A DNA stretch of 64,000 nt from Saururus chinensis (Eukaryota > Streptophyta > Magnoliopsida > Piperales > Saururaceae). Position numbers and translations under genes: made by a program. This document shows positions 22,271 to 34,500 of the stretch, piece by piece; the first letter of the stretch is position 1, and the number at the start of each line of letters is the position of its first letter. Location: positions 45,674,668-45,738,667 of the forward strand of contig CP141145.1 of NCBI GenBank assembly GCA_035235625.1, in the 5' to 3' direction. Below the pieces are notes generated by a model that was given only the letters and a program-made list of their open reading frames with translations, made no database searches and was not told the origin of the DNA.

Positions 22271-22710
22271 GAATTGCCTCCTCGCAATTCACCACAGCCA
22301 ACCCTTGAGGAGCTCGGTCTTCAACTTAAAATTGATTCTACCCTCCTCAAACCACGACAATTGTAACTAATAATTTATGTAGCACACAAACTTAATCTCC
22401 CACAAAATATAGGTCGTTACATGCATGGTTGTCTCCAAGGGAAAAGATGATGGAATAGGTGTTGGAGAAGTGGTTTTGCCCTCTTCACCTTCATGCTCCT
22501 AGGAGCCAGACACACCAAGTTGCTGCTAATTCTCTCTCTCATAAATGAGTTTAGTCTTTGCCATGAACATCGGGGGAGAAGAAAAAGGAGTAGGCACTAG
22601 AGAAGTGCTTTTGATCTACTCCCCATCATGCTCCTAGGAGCCGGACGTACCAAGCTGTCGTTGATTATTTATCTTGCACATGAGCTAAGTCTTTGCCATG
22701 GACATATATT
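22271..22710 (-). mobile_element. Short remnant of retrotransposon internal region and a ~135-bp imperfect duplication
   Basis: The sequence next to the polypurine tract (22271-22410) should be the 3' end of the element's internal region. From ~22430 to 22705 two imperfect tandem copies share ATGCTCCTAGGAGCC and AGTCTTTGCCATG. I recognise no protein domain. Confidence 0.4.
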
Positions 22711-23367
22711 CGTCAAGATTCCAAAGATTGAATGCTTTGATACTAATGAAGTGTTCCCTTAGGAACACAAGTTGATTTTCTTGTTGGGTGAAAATATTTG
22801 AAGGCTAGGGCTAAAGGATCCTCTTGTAATTATTTGAAGTGCAACAAGAGGTGGAGGAAAGGGGTGAAGTCGGATGAAGGAGAAGAGGAATGATAGGATT
22901 AGTGCTTAATTTCCAATGCTTAATTACTTAGGAAGGTGTAGCCCTTTACATAGTTTGACCATTAGAATAGGGCCACATCTTAAGATAATTAATCTAAACT
23001 CCTCAATAACCAAACTAATCTTACAACAACAATTAAATATAAAATAATTAAAGAATTGTAAGGCCTTAAGGGAAGATTGCCACAACAGAACACAAAAAAG
23101 AGGGAAAATTATATAAATAATGTTAAAAGAATTACTGTAATAGTGGAGAGATGAAAATATTTACCGAAATGGTATTGTTTTTGTTGGCCCTAGTGTTTGT
23201 GTGGTTTTTTTTATTTTTTAATAATTTTATCCTTTCAAAAGATGAAATTTAACTTAAGGGAAGGGCAAAAATACCCAACCAGGGGAATAAAACTCAAGCG
23301 AAAAAGTGGGAGAAAAATATGCATTTAGGGTATGCTTGATTAGCATCGTGTTGAAAGCAAGTAAATA
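22711..23367. other. Intergenic, no gene seen
   Basis: AT-rich. A short stretch at 23226-23262 (TATCCTTTCAAAAGATGAAATT, then AACTTAAGGG) resembles units of the palindrome cluster at 47535-47765, suggesting one repeat family at both sites. Confidence 0.4.
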
Positions 23368-23568
23368 CTCACTCCATATAATAATAATAGTTAAATTTAG
23401 AAAAATAGTAATTTTTATTAATTGGTAAAACCTACATCTAAAAAAGGGAAAAATAAGCTTATGATACTTTTTTGTAAGTTCCCAGCTAATTAAATTGAAC
23501 AAAATAGAGCTATTAATATGGAATAAATTTTTTGTGCCAAATAGATCTATTAATCTAAGAAAGGAGTG
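23368..23568. mobile_element. Stowaway-like MITE, ~201 bp, TSD TA
   Basis: The left arm CTCACTCCATATAATAATAATAG and the reversed right arm CACTCCTTTCTTAGATTAATAG are imperfect inverted repeats flanked by TA (23366-23367 and 23569-23570). It resembles the MITEs at 8658-8869. Confidence 0.6.
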
Positions 23569-23569
23569 T

Positions 23570-24155
23570 ATGCTGAAATCATATTATTATGATTATGAAG
23601 GCTTAAAATAAGATTCTTATTAGTATAAGCTCGCGTGCCACATAAGATGAGGAGAAGAAGAAAAAACTTTATAAAATTATCTCCATTTTGTCAAAAAAAA
23701 CGCCAAACAAGTGTTTCAGTTTTTTTTTTTCAAAAAACTTTAGTTCAATTTGTCAAACTGGTTAAAACCTGAAATATTAAAAAAACTTAAGAAATTGAAA
23801 TATATCATTAGATTTTGAGTACAAAAACGCCTCATAAGATGGTGACTTAAACAAATAAAATATTTTTTAAATGTAAACGAAGAATTTAAGAATTCCCCAA
23901 GAAAGCCACCCAACACACGAAAGAGTGAAATTTCCTAACTTGGCTGAGTGGCTCGCTAGGCTGGAAGGATTTGAATAGGATAAGGTGATAAGCTTACGTG
24001 GCTTTTTGTGTAACTTTCGTCCACACTTACAAACCCTCGGCATCCGCTCCCTTGAGCGGTTCAGCTTCTTTCTAACACTACCTCCGCCGCCCATCCTCAC
24101 TCTTTTTTCGCATTTCTTTTGTTGGATCTGTCAAGCGCAGGTTGATTGGAACTAA
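23570..24155 (+). promoter_or_regulatory. Upstream region of psb27
   Basis: The first ~290 bases are AT-rich spacer. From about 23890 the composition shifts and the sequence should contain the promoter and 5' UTR. Pyrimidine-rich stretches precede the ATG. I could not fix a TATA box; GC/CT-rich, TATA-less promoters are common for photosynthesis genes. No transposon end was seen between 23570 and the gene. Confidence 0.35.
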
Positions 24156-24689
24156 ATGGCTTCCCCATCTCTCCTCAGCCCATCCTCCAAGTTAAAGCTA
24201 GTAAAAGGCCTTTTCCCATTCCAATGCAAGTACAAAACAACCACAACTATCAGAGCGGATGCGGCATCGAGTGTCTCCAGTGGCCATGGCAGCAGACGAG
24301 AGTTTTTGACAGCATCGGCCGTGATAAGTGGGATCACGGTTCTGGTGCTGCCCACTACGGCCACGGCGGCTTCCGACGAGGAATACGTGAAGGAGACAGA
24401 GGAGGTGATCAGCAAGGTGAGGAATACCGTCAACATGGAGAAGAGCGATCCAAACGTGGCTTCAGCCGTTGCCGATCTGCGAGAGGCTTCCAATTCATGG
24501 GTGGCCAAGTACCGTAGGGAGAAATCGCTGCTGGGTCGGTCATCTTTCCGCGACATTTACTCGGCACTCAACGCCGTCTCAGGCCATTACATAAGTTTTG
24601 GTCCAACAGCCCCCATCCCTGCCAAGCGTAAGGCCAGGATCCTGGAAGAGGTGGACACGGCAGAGAAAGCCTTGCTCAGGGGAAGGTGA
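24156..24689 (+). CDS. psb27: Photosystem II repair/assembly protein Psb27 (Psb27-H1), chloroplast lumen
   Basis: A single-exon frame of 177 residues. Residues 1-~45 are Ser/Lys-rich like a stromal transit peptide. A twin-arginine pair (RREFL, 47-51), a hydrophobic stretch (~54-67) and an Ala-rich cleavage site (TATAA, 68-72) form a Tat signal for the thylakoid lumen. The mature part (~105 residues) has the Psb27 helical-bundle motifs ISKVRNTVNMEKSDPNVA, LREASNSWVAKYRREKSLL, FRDIYSALNAVSGHYISFGP and PIPAKRKARILEEVDTAEKA. Psb27 binds CP43 on photosystem II assembly and repair intermediates and keeps the manganese cluster from forming too early. The chosen ATG gives a normal leader length. AATAAA lies 42 bases after the stop (24731). 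No defect was seen; this is one of two intact genes in the window. Confidence 0.95.
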   Translation: MASPSLLSPSSKLKLVKGLFPFQCKYKTTTTIRADAASSVSSGHGSRREFLTASAVISGITVLVLPTTATAASDEEYVKETEEVISKVRNTVNMEKSDPNVASAVADLREASNSWVAKYRREKSLLGRSSFRDIYSALNAVSGHYISFGPTAPIPAKRKARILEEVDTAEKALLRGR

Positions 24690-25035
24690 AATCCCCTGAT
24701 GACAATGCAAATTTCTTTTCTTTCCGAAAAAATAAAATAAAAGATTTTGCCGCCCCGCCAATCTGTTCATTTTTGTTTGAAAATGTCGGACTACAAGTGC
24801 ATTTGCATTAATTCGGTTTTAGCGGTTAAGTTTCGAAACTGACAAGTGTTGTTAACATATAAATCCGGCTTTCAAATAATATTGTTACATTGAAAAAGGA
24901 TAAATCATGGGGGGTATCATATTATGAAAATCCTACCACCATAAATATTATTGGGTGTAATAAGAGTGACGAAAATACCTTCCTATTCTACTCAAAATTT
25001 TAAAACCTTATTTCTCTTAAATCTAGCTGTTCTTT
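24690..25035. other. 3' flank of psb27
   Basis: Non-coding. It contains an AATAAA polyadenylation-like signal at 24731-24736, then AT-rich spacer with no visible feature. Confidence 0.5.
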
Positions 25036-25255
25036 TGTAGGGCTGCACCAAAAAAACCGAAGGGGATTGAACCGGGTAGAATTGAACCGTAATTAGTTAG
25101 TTCGGTTTGGTTCTAAATTCGGTTCCGGTTCGATTCCTTAAGTTAAGGAACCGGTGCATTTTTGGTTCGGTTCGGTTTCAACATATAAAAAATTGAAACT
25201 GAACCAAATATTTTTTATTTTTTATTTTTAATTTTTAATATAATTTCAACTATTC
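25036..25255. mobile_element. hAT-like MITE remnant with GGTTCGGTT repeats
   Basis: Begins GTAGGGCTGCACC and holds many copies of TTCGGTTCGGTT, AACCGAA and AATTGAACCG in both orientations around an AT-rich end. This is the layout of common short plant elements that start with AGGG(C/G)TGCA. Only the left end is clear. Confidence 0.5.
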
Positions 25256-25830
25256 ATTTAAATGAACAGTCGAGATGAATTCTTCACTTATTAACGCTAA
25301 CCTCTCACCCACTCTCTTGCTCCCCCCCTCCGGCCTCCATTTCCAATTTCCAGTTATACTCCACGGCTTTGCCCTCCAAAAAAGCTCATGCCGGCTGCAT
25401 CTCCGCCCTCCATCTCCACCTTCCCACCGGCCAAAGTTAATCGCCAGTGTCAACTGGGGATGCGTAAGTGTCTTGCCTCCGTTAGCAAGTGCAGACAACC
25501 GTTATCCTCTCGTCCAGTCGTCCCTTCCCCTTCCTCGCCTGCATGCTTTGAGGAGAGTCTCATATTGCCCATCTCTTTTCCCTCTTCTCCCGGCCACATC
25601 TTTGTGTGTCTCCATTGATTCCAAAAGTTTCCTCATTTCCTGCAATATTTCGCTGTTGGGCTAGGGGCATGGGACTATTTTTCTCACCGGATTGGAATCA
25701 AAATGGCCGTGTCGCAGCATCTCCGGGAGCTGCAGGCGCAACTAGACAATTAGACGTGAGTGGACTGCTCACAAAAGAACCCGCAATGGGCCTCTTGCCT
25801 CCATCTCTTATGACGTCTTCATGTGCCTTG
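25256..25830. other. Region with unrecognised open frames
   Basis: A GC-richer island with an open frame at 25275-25664 (129 codons, starts MNSSLINANLSPT, Leu/Pro/Ser-rich) and overlapping frames. The N-terminus has the composition of a transit peptide, so it may be the first exon of a plastid-targeted gene cut off by the LTR that follows. No splice junction into a recognisable domain was found. Confidence 0.25.
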
Positions 25831-27737
25831 AGTGCTTCAGTAAGAGTAGTTATGAGAGTTTACCCTAGTCTCATTAAGACTATTAGGGTTTGGGGATATT
25901 CTCTAAGTCATAGCTTAATGGACGAGTTATTTATTTGGCTAATTCACAAGGTGAAGAGGACCCAAATGGTTGGACGAATACAACCAAGCAGTAAGCTTTG
26001 TTTCTAACGCATAAAAATAACTAAGCATATCCATAATTTACATAATTAATACCATTATAACAAGTCAAAGTCCACATTGCAGGTCAAACTGTGTCTCTCA
26101 TGTACAAGTACAAACCAAAAAGTGTAGCACCACACATGCCTACAAAATTGTTCAAGAATGAGAAATTTTTACCTTGTTATCGTCCTCACAAAAGTTTTCG
26201 TTCTCCTACACAAATATTTTTCAAATAGAAAAACTTAAAAACTCACACCCCAAAGATGGCTGAGTATATCTATATATACTCAATAGGATACAAAAACTAT
26301 AATTAAATTCAAAAATATTTTAGTAGAATTAATTAATTACACCTAACCCCAACTGAATTTATAACTTTAACAAGTCATGTTTTATTTATTGTTGAGAGTC
26401 CACATCATTATTTCTTTATAATTTATGAACCATGTCACATATATTCTAATTCGTTTAGTCACTCTCAATTTTTGTACCCACAATCATATTCCTATTGAAC
26501 AAATTAACCACAATAAGCTACTCTACCCTTCGAATTCTCAATCAATCAACCCATGTTAGATTGAAGTAGTAGGATGTAGATTGATTGAGAAACATTGTAT
26601 TGTGGACTATAGGAAGTGAGCAAATCAATCGATAGACTTGCAAAGAAATTAAATGCATCTCAAACTCAATTCTAACACTTTATGACTTCATTACTATATA
26701 GAGTGTCACGACATAAATTTTTAAAACCCTTATTAAATGACACAAACAATAAATCATGAGAAATTTTTTTATGGTTTGCTAGAAGTGTTGTCACTTGCGG
26801 TGATGTTGTGCTTGACATTGAGCTTTTTATGTTGATTGGATTAAAATAATCTACTTTAAGTTTTGAATGTTTGGGGGAGTCAATGGTCATAAAGACTTGA
26901 GGCTTCTATGGATACATTAGTAATATCTTAGAAGACATTTTCTCTCTGAGTTGGGATGGTAAAGATTGTGATACACTTTCTTCACTGCTACAATGGTTTG
27001 GGTATTAGCCAGAGAGGTCTCTACCGCGGGTTTCCCACAGGTCTTCACAGGACTATATAGTGCGTACGAAAAGCCGAGTTGTATGAGCATCATGGAAGGC
27101 TTGTGCTTCTCACTAATATGTGTTCATGAGCACAATTGGGATCATCTTCTCCAGATTTGTGGTAGGCTATTGAGAGCCTTGGGGATTATGGTCAAACTAC
27201 TATTAAGCAGTCTACTCCAATGTTGGAGTCTTTTTTCTAGAGATGTTGTTTGATGAGTACATAGGCAACTAACATCAGGTGATGTTGGCCCGATTTGAAA
27301 AATATTAATAAAACCTTTTGCCCATTTGGAAGCTCTTCTCCTGAGGGCGGAGAGGTTTCATTGTTGTTGTTGTAGTTGTTTAGTTTGCTTAGTTGTAGGT
27401 TCTCCAAGAGACAACAAGTGAGACCAAGATTGTCGAGCAAATGATGAAGTTCTTCATTTCTACAACTCTGGTACATAAGTGTATCTTTGGCATGAAAGTC
27501 AACTTAGTTATTTATTTTTAGATAAATGACAGACTTGTACTTAGATGAATGAGCTATTTTATTGAATTTTGAGACGTGTAATAATATCATATGATTATAT
27601 ATCGTATTTGTGAACCCCAATTATCATGACCTAGATATTTAATCGAATGGTTTGTTTTGTATTTTAGAAAAAAAAATTCTCATGACTTACCGTTCATGCT
27701 ATTTTAAAAAAGGCTTTTAAAAATCCAAGCCGTAACA
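25831..27737 (+). mobile_element. Family A LTR fragment, plus strand, interrupted by repeat E
   Basis: 25860-25981 and 26832-27737 together match the 3' third of family A (compare 34100-35334). The end is decayed (GCCGTAACA at 27729-27737). The 5' part is missing. The break at 25981/26832 is filled by repeat E; without it the sequence reads through as in the copy near 34200. Confidence 0.75.
25982..26831. repeat. Dispersed repeat E, copy 2 (without the CACTA insertion)
   Basis: An 850-base insert in a family A LTR. It matches 10335-10936 joined to 15213-15465. It lacks the CACTA element and so preserves the pre-insertion target (TAGATTGATTGAG near 26578). No clear target duplication or terminal repeat was found, so its class is unknown; no coding. 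Confidence 0.8.
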
Positions 27738-28303
27738 ACTATTTTCCAACATAATGATAATATCAAACCATGAATAACAATAATAGTCGATTGAATTCAT
27801 TAAATAAAGAGCCAGGTCTCATCCATGTGCAAAATCTAATAACCAGCTGAGAATAACAAATTAAGTATGTAATGACAACTCTCATGCCTGATTACAATCT
27901 AATGAAATAAAGCAAATCTTACTATGAAGCAATGAGACTCCGCCCCACGAATCCTGCTACTTTGCTACTCCTCCTCTGAGGTACCTGCATCATGGAGATG
28001 CATGAATATACCCACTTATACTCAATAGGATATCAAACAAGTATATAAAATCCATTGAGAGACTAAGCTTTGGTTTTTAATTATTATTCATAAGCCACTA
28101 ATAATTATTCTATCGTTATCTAGCTCTGTGATAACCAAGCCCTCAACCCATCCTCACAATGTTAAAAGTCTTGGAACAATAAAGTCTCAATAACATAGAC
28201 TAAACCACAAAAATAATTAAAATTGATGCAGAGGTTAATCTCTGCAAAATCTCTGAATGCTAGACTCTAGCCCTGGAGTAGATTCCTTAATAGCAGCTTG
28301 ACC
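27738..28303 (-). mobile_element. Old LTR debris, including the left piece of a minus-strand family A LTR
   Basis: The last ~70 bases before 28304 (GGAGTAGATTCCTTAATAGCAG) join smoothly to 35335 onward when the insertion 28304-35334 is removed, matching the minus-strand family A copy at 43940-44010. The earlier part is AT-rich and unassigned. A phrase ACTCAATAGGATA near 28020 is shared with repeat E. Confidence 0.55.
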
Positions 28304-29904
28304 TGTAATGTCCAAGAATTTTCTGAATTCCTGAAGTCGTACACGGGGAAATTAGGGTGTAGGACCCCTTGATCTTCTCGTGGGAATAACTCTATCATCA
28401 GTTGGAAGTGGTAGCTTAATCCTATATGGATGGAAAAAAAATAGAAAGATCTTCAAAACACCACCAAGAACACGTAAATCGGAGTCCAGATGAGGGAGAT
28501 ACGACTGTTCTAAGTGGAACATATTGTGTAGGGCCCGTTTACCCGATTCAAAATTGCAACTGGGCCATTTAAGTTGTTTTACAGGACCGATTATTTAGAA
28601 TTCCAAAATTATAATTTAAGTGGCCTAATTGGGGGTATTTTGGCAGAATTTCTCATGGGATTAGGGGCACTAATCCCATGTCTATAAAAAGAATTAATTA
28701 GGGCTTTTTGGGGGGGAGCTTTTGATGGTGAAGGAAAGGAGGAAATTTTCTGGTGAGACACCAGTGAAGTGTTGGTGATGATGGATCTACAACAACACAA
28801 CTGTAAGGACCCTCATCTCTAAACCGGTTTTTGGTTTCCTTTAATTTTTGGTAATCGTGAGACATACGCGTTTTCTAATTTATTCGGCGATTTTGTGAAT
28901 AAATAGTGTTTGTGATGGTTTTAACCAAAATCAACTATTAGATTAGTGATTTTAAGTGAATTTAAAATAAATGTGAATTTTTGGGATTTTTTTGAATTTT
29001 TACTAGTTTTCAAAAAATTAGGGTTTTGGCGGGACCCCTGTGGGCCCCACTGTCAAAATTTCGATTTTTGTGTCAAATGGACCCAGACATCAACCTAAGG
29101 TCATATAAAAATTTTCAGAATTTTCTTAGGCTTAAGTAGTGCTTAAATTTACAAAATACCCATTTTTAGCCTACTTTTCCTATTTACACCCCATAACTTA
29201 CCCATACATACCCCAACCCTTACTATAAAAGGGAAAACTTGAGTCATTTTCATTTTTGGGAATAGGCTAAGGAGAGAGGTCTGGCCTAATCCCCAATTAG
29301 GCCCGAATTAGAAGCGGTTTAAGGTAAGCTTACTCTAATTAAGCATTAAACCCTACTTTCTTCTTAATCTCTTCCAAATCTACCATTTTCCCTTGTTTCA
29401 ATTCGTTTTTGGACATCAAAAACTACTAATTTGTGTTTTACTATAAACCCTAACCTTTAAATTTTGATTTTTACTATCAACAAGCCTTAGATCTAAGATT
29501 TAATTAGGGATTTCTTGGGTAAATCGATTTCTATTGGAGTTTAATTCAAACTCATTGTGTTTTTAAGGATTTCAAGAAGGGTGACCCTCCAATCCGAGCT
29601 TAATCAAGTGCTGAGGTAATGGGTCTTCAAAATCTCAATTTATCCATGGTAAAATTCTTGATTTTTGGCTTATTTCGAATGGAGTTGCTTGATTTGGTGT
29701 GTTAATGGTAAGATTAAAAAATGGAATTATTTAATCCCGATTTCTTAGGGTTTTGTATTATTATGATATGGTTTAACATTCTGGAAGTCAAGAAGGACTT
29801 TTGATGATGATTAGGGTGTTAGATGTGGATTTGAAGTGTTATCAATGATGTTTAGGTTTGGATTTGCGAAAGGAAGAAGATGACCAGTTCTGCCTTGTTG
29901 GCGT

Positions 29905-30066
29905 TCGAACGGCCCTTCTGGGCGTTCGAACGGCAACACTGTCGGATCGGTAATTTTCCAGTTCAGCCGATTGAATGGCCTGTTGGGCGTTCGAATGACA
30001 AAACTATGAATTTCAAATTTTTACGTTTAACCGATCGAACGGCCGGAATGACTTTCGAACGGCTAC
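29905..30066 (+). repeat. Cluster of TTCGAACG-type palindromic motifs
   Basis: GCGTTCGAACGGCCC, GGCGTTCGAACGG, GGCGTTCGAATGAC, CGATCGAACGGCC and CTTTCGAACGGC occur within 160 bases. Equivalent clusters sit in the other family B copies at ~37030-37100, 38860-38955 and 40635-40670. Confidence 0.8.
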
Positions 30067-31289
30067 CCAGCAGATTGGTGTTCTAATGCATGATGTTTAT
30101 TTTGATGATTCCACTTTAGTTTGCCAATTTCATATGAATGTGGTGTGTTTTAAACTATGTTATACTATGGAAAGGCATGCTAGTGAGGTTATGGAATTGA
30201 GATATATGCTTAGAAATTTGTGGAATGACTTATGTTTTGTGGCATGATGTTGGAATTGACATCTTGAAATTATGAATGGTTGATTCCCTTTGGTTAAGCA
30301 TATTTTCAGTAGGACTACAACCTATTATTGGACTGATTTGTCATGATAGAATGTGGTTAGTTGAGGTGTGAATGTTGGTGAATGCCATGACTCAAGGATG
30401 AAATGAATGATATTTTATGCGTTTAACCTTTGTGGTTGAGTTTGTGATTTGAGTCATAATTTCAACGTTTCTTCTCCTATGATTTTCACTAAAATTCATG
30501 GCTTGATGTTAATCCACATGTGTAGTGTAGTAGTAAGTTAATTTCAAGTATGTTGAAATGCATTGAGTGAAGTACTTCTACTAGTTACACACACATATAT
30601 GTGGGGGTTAAATGATGATGTTGAAGCTTGATATTGTGATTATAAATGATGCATTAGGGGCTGATGAGAGCACTTATAATGGATTATGATTCATGTATAC
30701 CTTGCCCACGTATGTACCATGCTGCATACATCATGAAAATGGATTTCCAATTGAGGCTTCATCGAGATTAATCAAATTTGACCGATTGGATGCAATGTGG
30801 TGAAATTGTGTGCCGGATTGATCGGTCGTGGATTAATCGTAAGTTGATTGGTCCGAAAGGACATATTTTGATTTGAGTTCCTGTGTGGAACGAGTGCACT
30901 CCCTGGGTTGAGTCTAATTAAATGGGATTATGTGGGGACGAGTTGTGTACTTGTCTTGCGGATTGTGAGAATATTATTATGAGTGTCATCTGGACCCTGA
31001 GAATCCAGTGTGGTATGCCGTGTGCACCCCGCTACTACGTGTTCTAGGGCATAGAGAACTCGAGCTCTTCCCTCCGCAGGAGATGTCCCTCGGCGAACAC
31101 CCCTGCTCTAGATTCTCTGTGTGAGAATGAGACATCCTTGGCCAGGATTGTCCAGGGCGAGCAGCTTTTTAGGGATTAACAACCCCGATATTTCTTTAAT
31201 TCTTGTGTAGAATTTTAGACCATGACATGCCTTCGTGGCCTTGTCTATGTTCCCGTCTGTGTGACACCAAATTGTGATTACTCCTTGAT

Positions 31290-31590
31290 GGAGGTTGATT
31301 ATGATATGATGCATGATGGGAATATGTATGTTAGAGATACATCCATGCAAGTTGTTATGATATGATGCATGTGGGAATATGTATGTTAGAGATACATCCA
31401 TGCAGGTTGATTATGATATAATGCATGTGGGAATATGTATGTTAGAGATACATCCATGCAGGTTGATTTTGATATAATGCATGTGGGAATATGTATGTTA
31501 GAGATACATCCATGCAGGTTGATTTTAATATAATGCATGTGGGAATATGTATGTTAGAGATACATCTATGTAGGTTGATTTTGCACTATG
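31290..31590. repeat. 56-bp tandem array, about 5 units
   Basis: GGGAATATGTATGTTAGAGA starts at 31318, 31373, 31429, 31485 and 31541 (spacing 55, 56, 56, 56). Units share ATACATCCATGCAGGTTGAT. It lies within the family B LTR. Confidence 0.92.
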
Positions 31591-34500
31591 ATGCAGTGTT
31601 AGGAGATGTGTGTGTGTGATCAAAAAATGATACACCATGTAAATTTTAATCTGAATGACTATATTGTTATGCTATTGTATTTTCGATGTTGCTAGTGATA
31701 TAATAAAAACCATTGCTAAGTTTGTTAAACTCACCCCTCTTTCTTGTGTTTTGATTTGGGGCTGCGTGGTACGACACGCAGACGGACAGGATCTCCTCTT
31801 TGAGGAAAGGTCAGAGATGGCTTGGATGTGATCATGGAGATCGTTGTGTGACTTATCTTCTTTGGTTTTATGCTTATGTTTAGAACCTTTGTGTAGGGTT
31901 CTTTGTTTTGGATTTATGTCACATTTTACAGTTGTAATGCTTATGACTTATTTTGAGCCGGTGTGGGCTTTAGTTAACTAAGCTTGTGGGTTTGAGATTA
32001 GTTGTTTACTTTATGATAAGCAACACTTTTCTTGCCTCTTTATTTACTCTTGCTCAAAGGATTGTGCATACTCTGTATTTCTATTAATCGCCCGTGGTTA
32101 GGGTTAAGTCTTCCGCTAGATTGTTTCTCAATTTTCCCTTCATCGCCCCCACGCGCTTGACCAACCCCTGGACTAGGTTCGGCTCGGGTCGGGCATCGCC
32201 GGGGCGTGACAACAACCGTAGAGGTAAGATTTCAATTTGAGACTGATGGAGATGTTTTAATTAATTTTAATGAAAATTATATTGATCTATGCAATTACTG
32301 TTCGCGTAATTTTGTGAATAGTAATTGATTCTTTTTTGGCAGCTGGAACAATAATGACCTGACCCGGGCTGTAGTGGCCTTGGCTCCGGTGGCTTTGGCG
32401 GCGGCAGATTCCCGCTGTGTTGGCCACTAGATATTTACTTTTAAAAGGTGGGGCTGCGCAGGTCCGACCGCCTCGCCCTGGCTACGCCGGCCCCGGTAGC
32501 GGCTGCCTGGGCTGCGTCAGCTTGGGCTGTTGCTGCCCTGGCAACGACGGCGTCATTGGCTGCTGCAGCCTCACAGTTAAAAATAATAAGAAAAGAGAAA
32601 GGGCAGCTTTTGGCCATCGGCTAGCCACCGGGTGGCGGCGGAACAGATGCCGTCAGTTCCACCATTTGCCGGCGGTTCGGGAACACCTGGGCCGCCCCCT
32701 CCTCCTCCGCAATGCTGGCGCCGTAGCCAGAAGCCAAACAGCCTTTGGCCGGTCACGGAGAAGATGACCCACGATGCGGGTCGTCAGCCGCTGGACCGGG
32801 TCGGGTTTCCCTACCCGATTCAGTTCGGTCTAATTTGATATAAATAAATAAAGTTAACACCCACTGAACCAGGTCCGGTTCAGTTGGGTTTAGGTTTGGG
32901 AAAAATCCTAGAAAATTATAGTTGAACCTTGTGAGGCGTGGGAGTATTCTGACGAAATTTCAGCTCAGGTAAAAAATCTCAGAGGTTGTGAAATGACCTT
33001 TTACCCTTGTTAGTTAATTATCGTACAATATTAACTTACTGAGTTCGAGGCTCTGGTTCAGGGTCATAAGATTGGATCTAAAAATTGGGAAAATTCTTAG
33101 TGAGATTTTAATGGGTAAAAAAATTATAGGCTACACCTTTTGGTGAGAAAAAATCGCAGTGAGTGGGTAATTAACCTTTTTGCCCCTAGGTTTAATCATA
33201 AATTGTTAAATAAACCTAGGTCGGTTCAAGGGGTTCACGACCCCGTCACATGCCAGGAAAATTACATAGAGTCCATGAAGTCAAGTAGTATGCTTGAGTT
33301 TAATTTTGGACCCATCAGATGTCATAAGGCCTTAAACTAAATGACAGAAATACTCCTTTGAGTGGACCCGCCCACATTCGTGTGAATGGAAGTGTGAGTT
33401 GGTCTGAGAGTGGAGCCTTGTGAGAGGTCAATGAGATAAATCAATAGATGGGCAGTAAAATGACTAGAATGATCCAAGGGAGGGTATCATACCCTAGGTG
33501 GTAAAATTACCCTAACGCCCTTAAGGGCAATATATTTTGTTTCTGTAGAAATGGATGACCTAGTGAATTAAGAGTTAGGGTACCCTATAAATGACTTCAA
33601 AAGGAAGGAACATGACTAGTAAGTGATATGAAGACCTTGTCAGGTCGCAGTGTCATGAGAAATAAGGGGTAGAACCCTAATTCTCAGGTTTAAAGCAGCA
33701 TATTTTACGTGTCTGCAACCGAGTGTATCAATCGACTAGAGTGTCATATATGTAACTCACAGGATGCGCTAGAGTTGTTTATACTCTCGAGCTTGAACTC
33801 GTTGAGCCCTAGCCCTGCAAATGAGTGCAATGGGCACTTATTCATTATTTATGCATTGGTGTGAATGCACGTTATTTATGTTGATTATGTTGATGTATGC
33901 TTTTATTATTGATGTTTTAAGTTATATTAGTAACTTAAGGTTAATAAAGACTAATCAAGAGATTGGTTGTCGTTGGATTGAGGGGAGAACACCTAATCAA
34001 GATAATGACTAAAATACCCTCTTTAGGGTTGGGACCAGTTTATGGAGTGAACGGGACCCTTACATAGAATTTGACCTTGGTTAATGAACTGAGGGTGATT
34101 TTGGGATGTTCTCTAAGTCATAGCTTAGTGGATGAGCTATTTATTGGGCCGATTCACAAGGTGAAGAGGACCCAAATGGTTGAGTGGATACTTGACTGGA
34201 TGAAAATAATCTAGTCTAAGTTCATATGTTTGGGGGAGTCAATGGTTATAAGGACCTGAGGCTTCTATTGATACATTTGTAATGTCTTATAAGACATTTT
34301 CTCCCAAAGTTGGGATGGTGGAGATTGCAATATGCTTCTTCATCGCCATGACGGTTTGGGTATTGACCAGAGGGTCTTTACCGCGGGTCTTCCACAGGTC
34401 TTCCCAGGACTATTTAGTACGTACAAAAAGCGGAGTTGTATGAGCATCATAGAAGGCTTGTGCTTCTCACTAATTTGTGTCCATGAGCACAATTGGGATC

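Larger units (their letters stand above)
28802..32211 (+). mobile_element. Family B solo LTR, 3410 bp, TSD ACAAC
   Basis: Starts TGTAAGGACCCTCATC and ends CGGGGCGTGACA. ACAAC flanks it at 28797-28801 and 32212-32216. It has no coding, primer-binding site or polypurine tract, so it is a solo LTR of a large (probably Ty3/gypsy-type) element. It carries TTCGAACG pairs at 29905-30060 and a 56-bp tandem array at 31290-31590. It inserted after the family A LTR that holds it. Confidence 0.9.

Noticed and set aside
31290-31590. Regular repeats that could suggest a CRISPR array
   Set aside because: The 56-bp units are contiguous copies with no variable spacers, lie inside a plant LTR, and the genome is eukaryotic.
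32417-32767. 116-codon frame, Gly/Cys/Arg-rich
   Set aside because: It lies in the GC-rich block of a solo LTR, and the corresponding blocks in other copies do not keep the frame.
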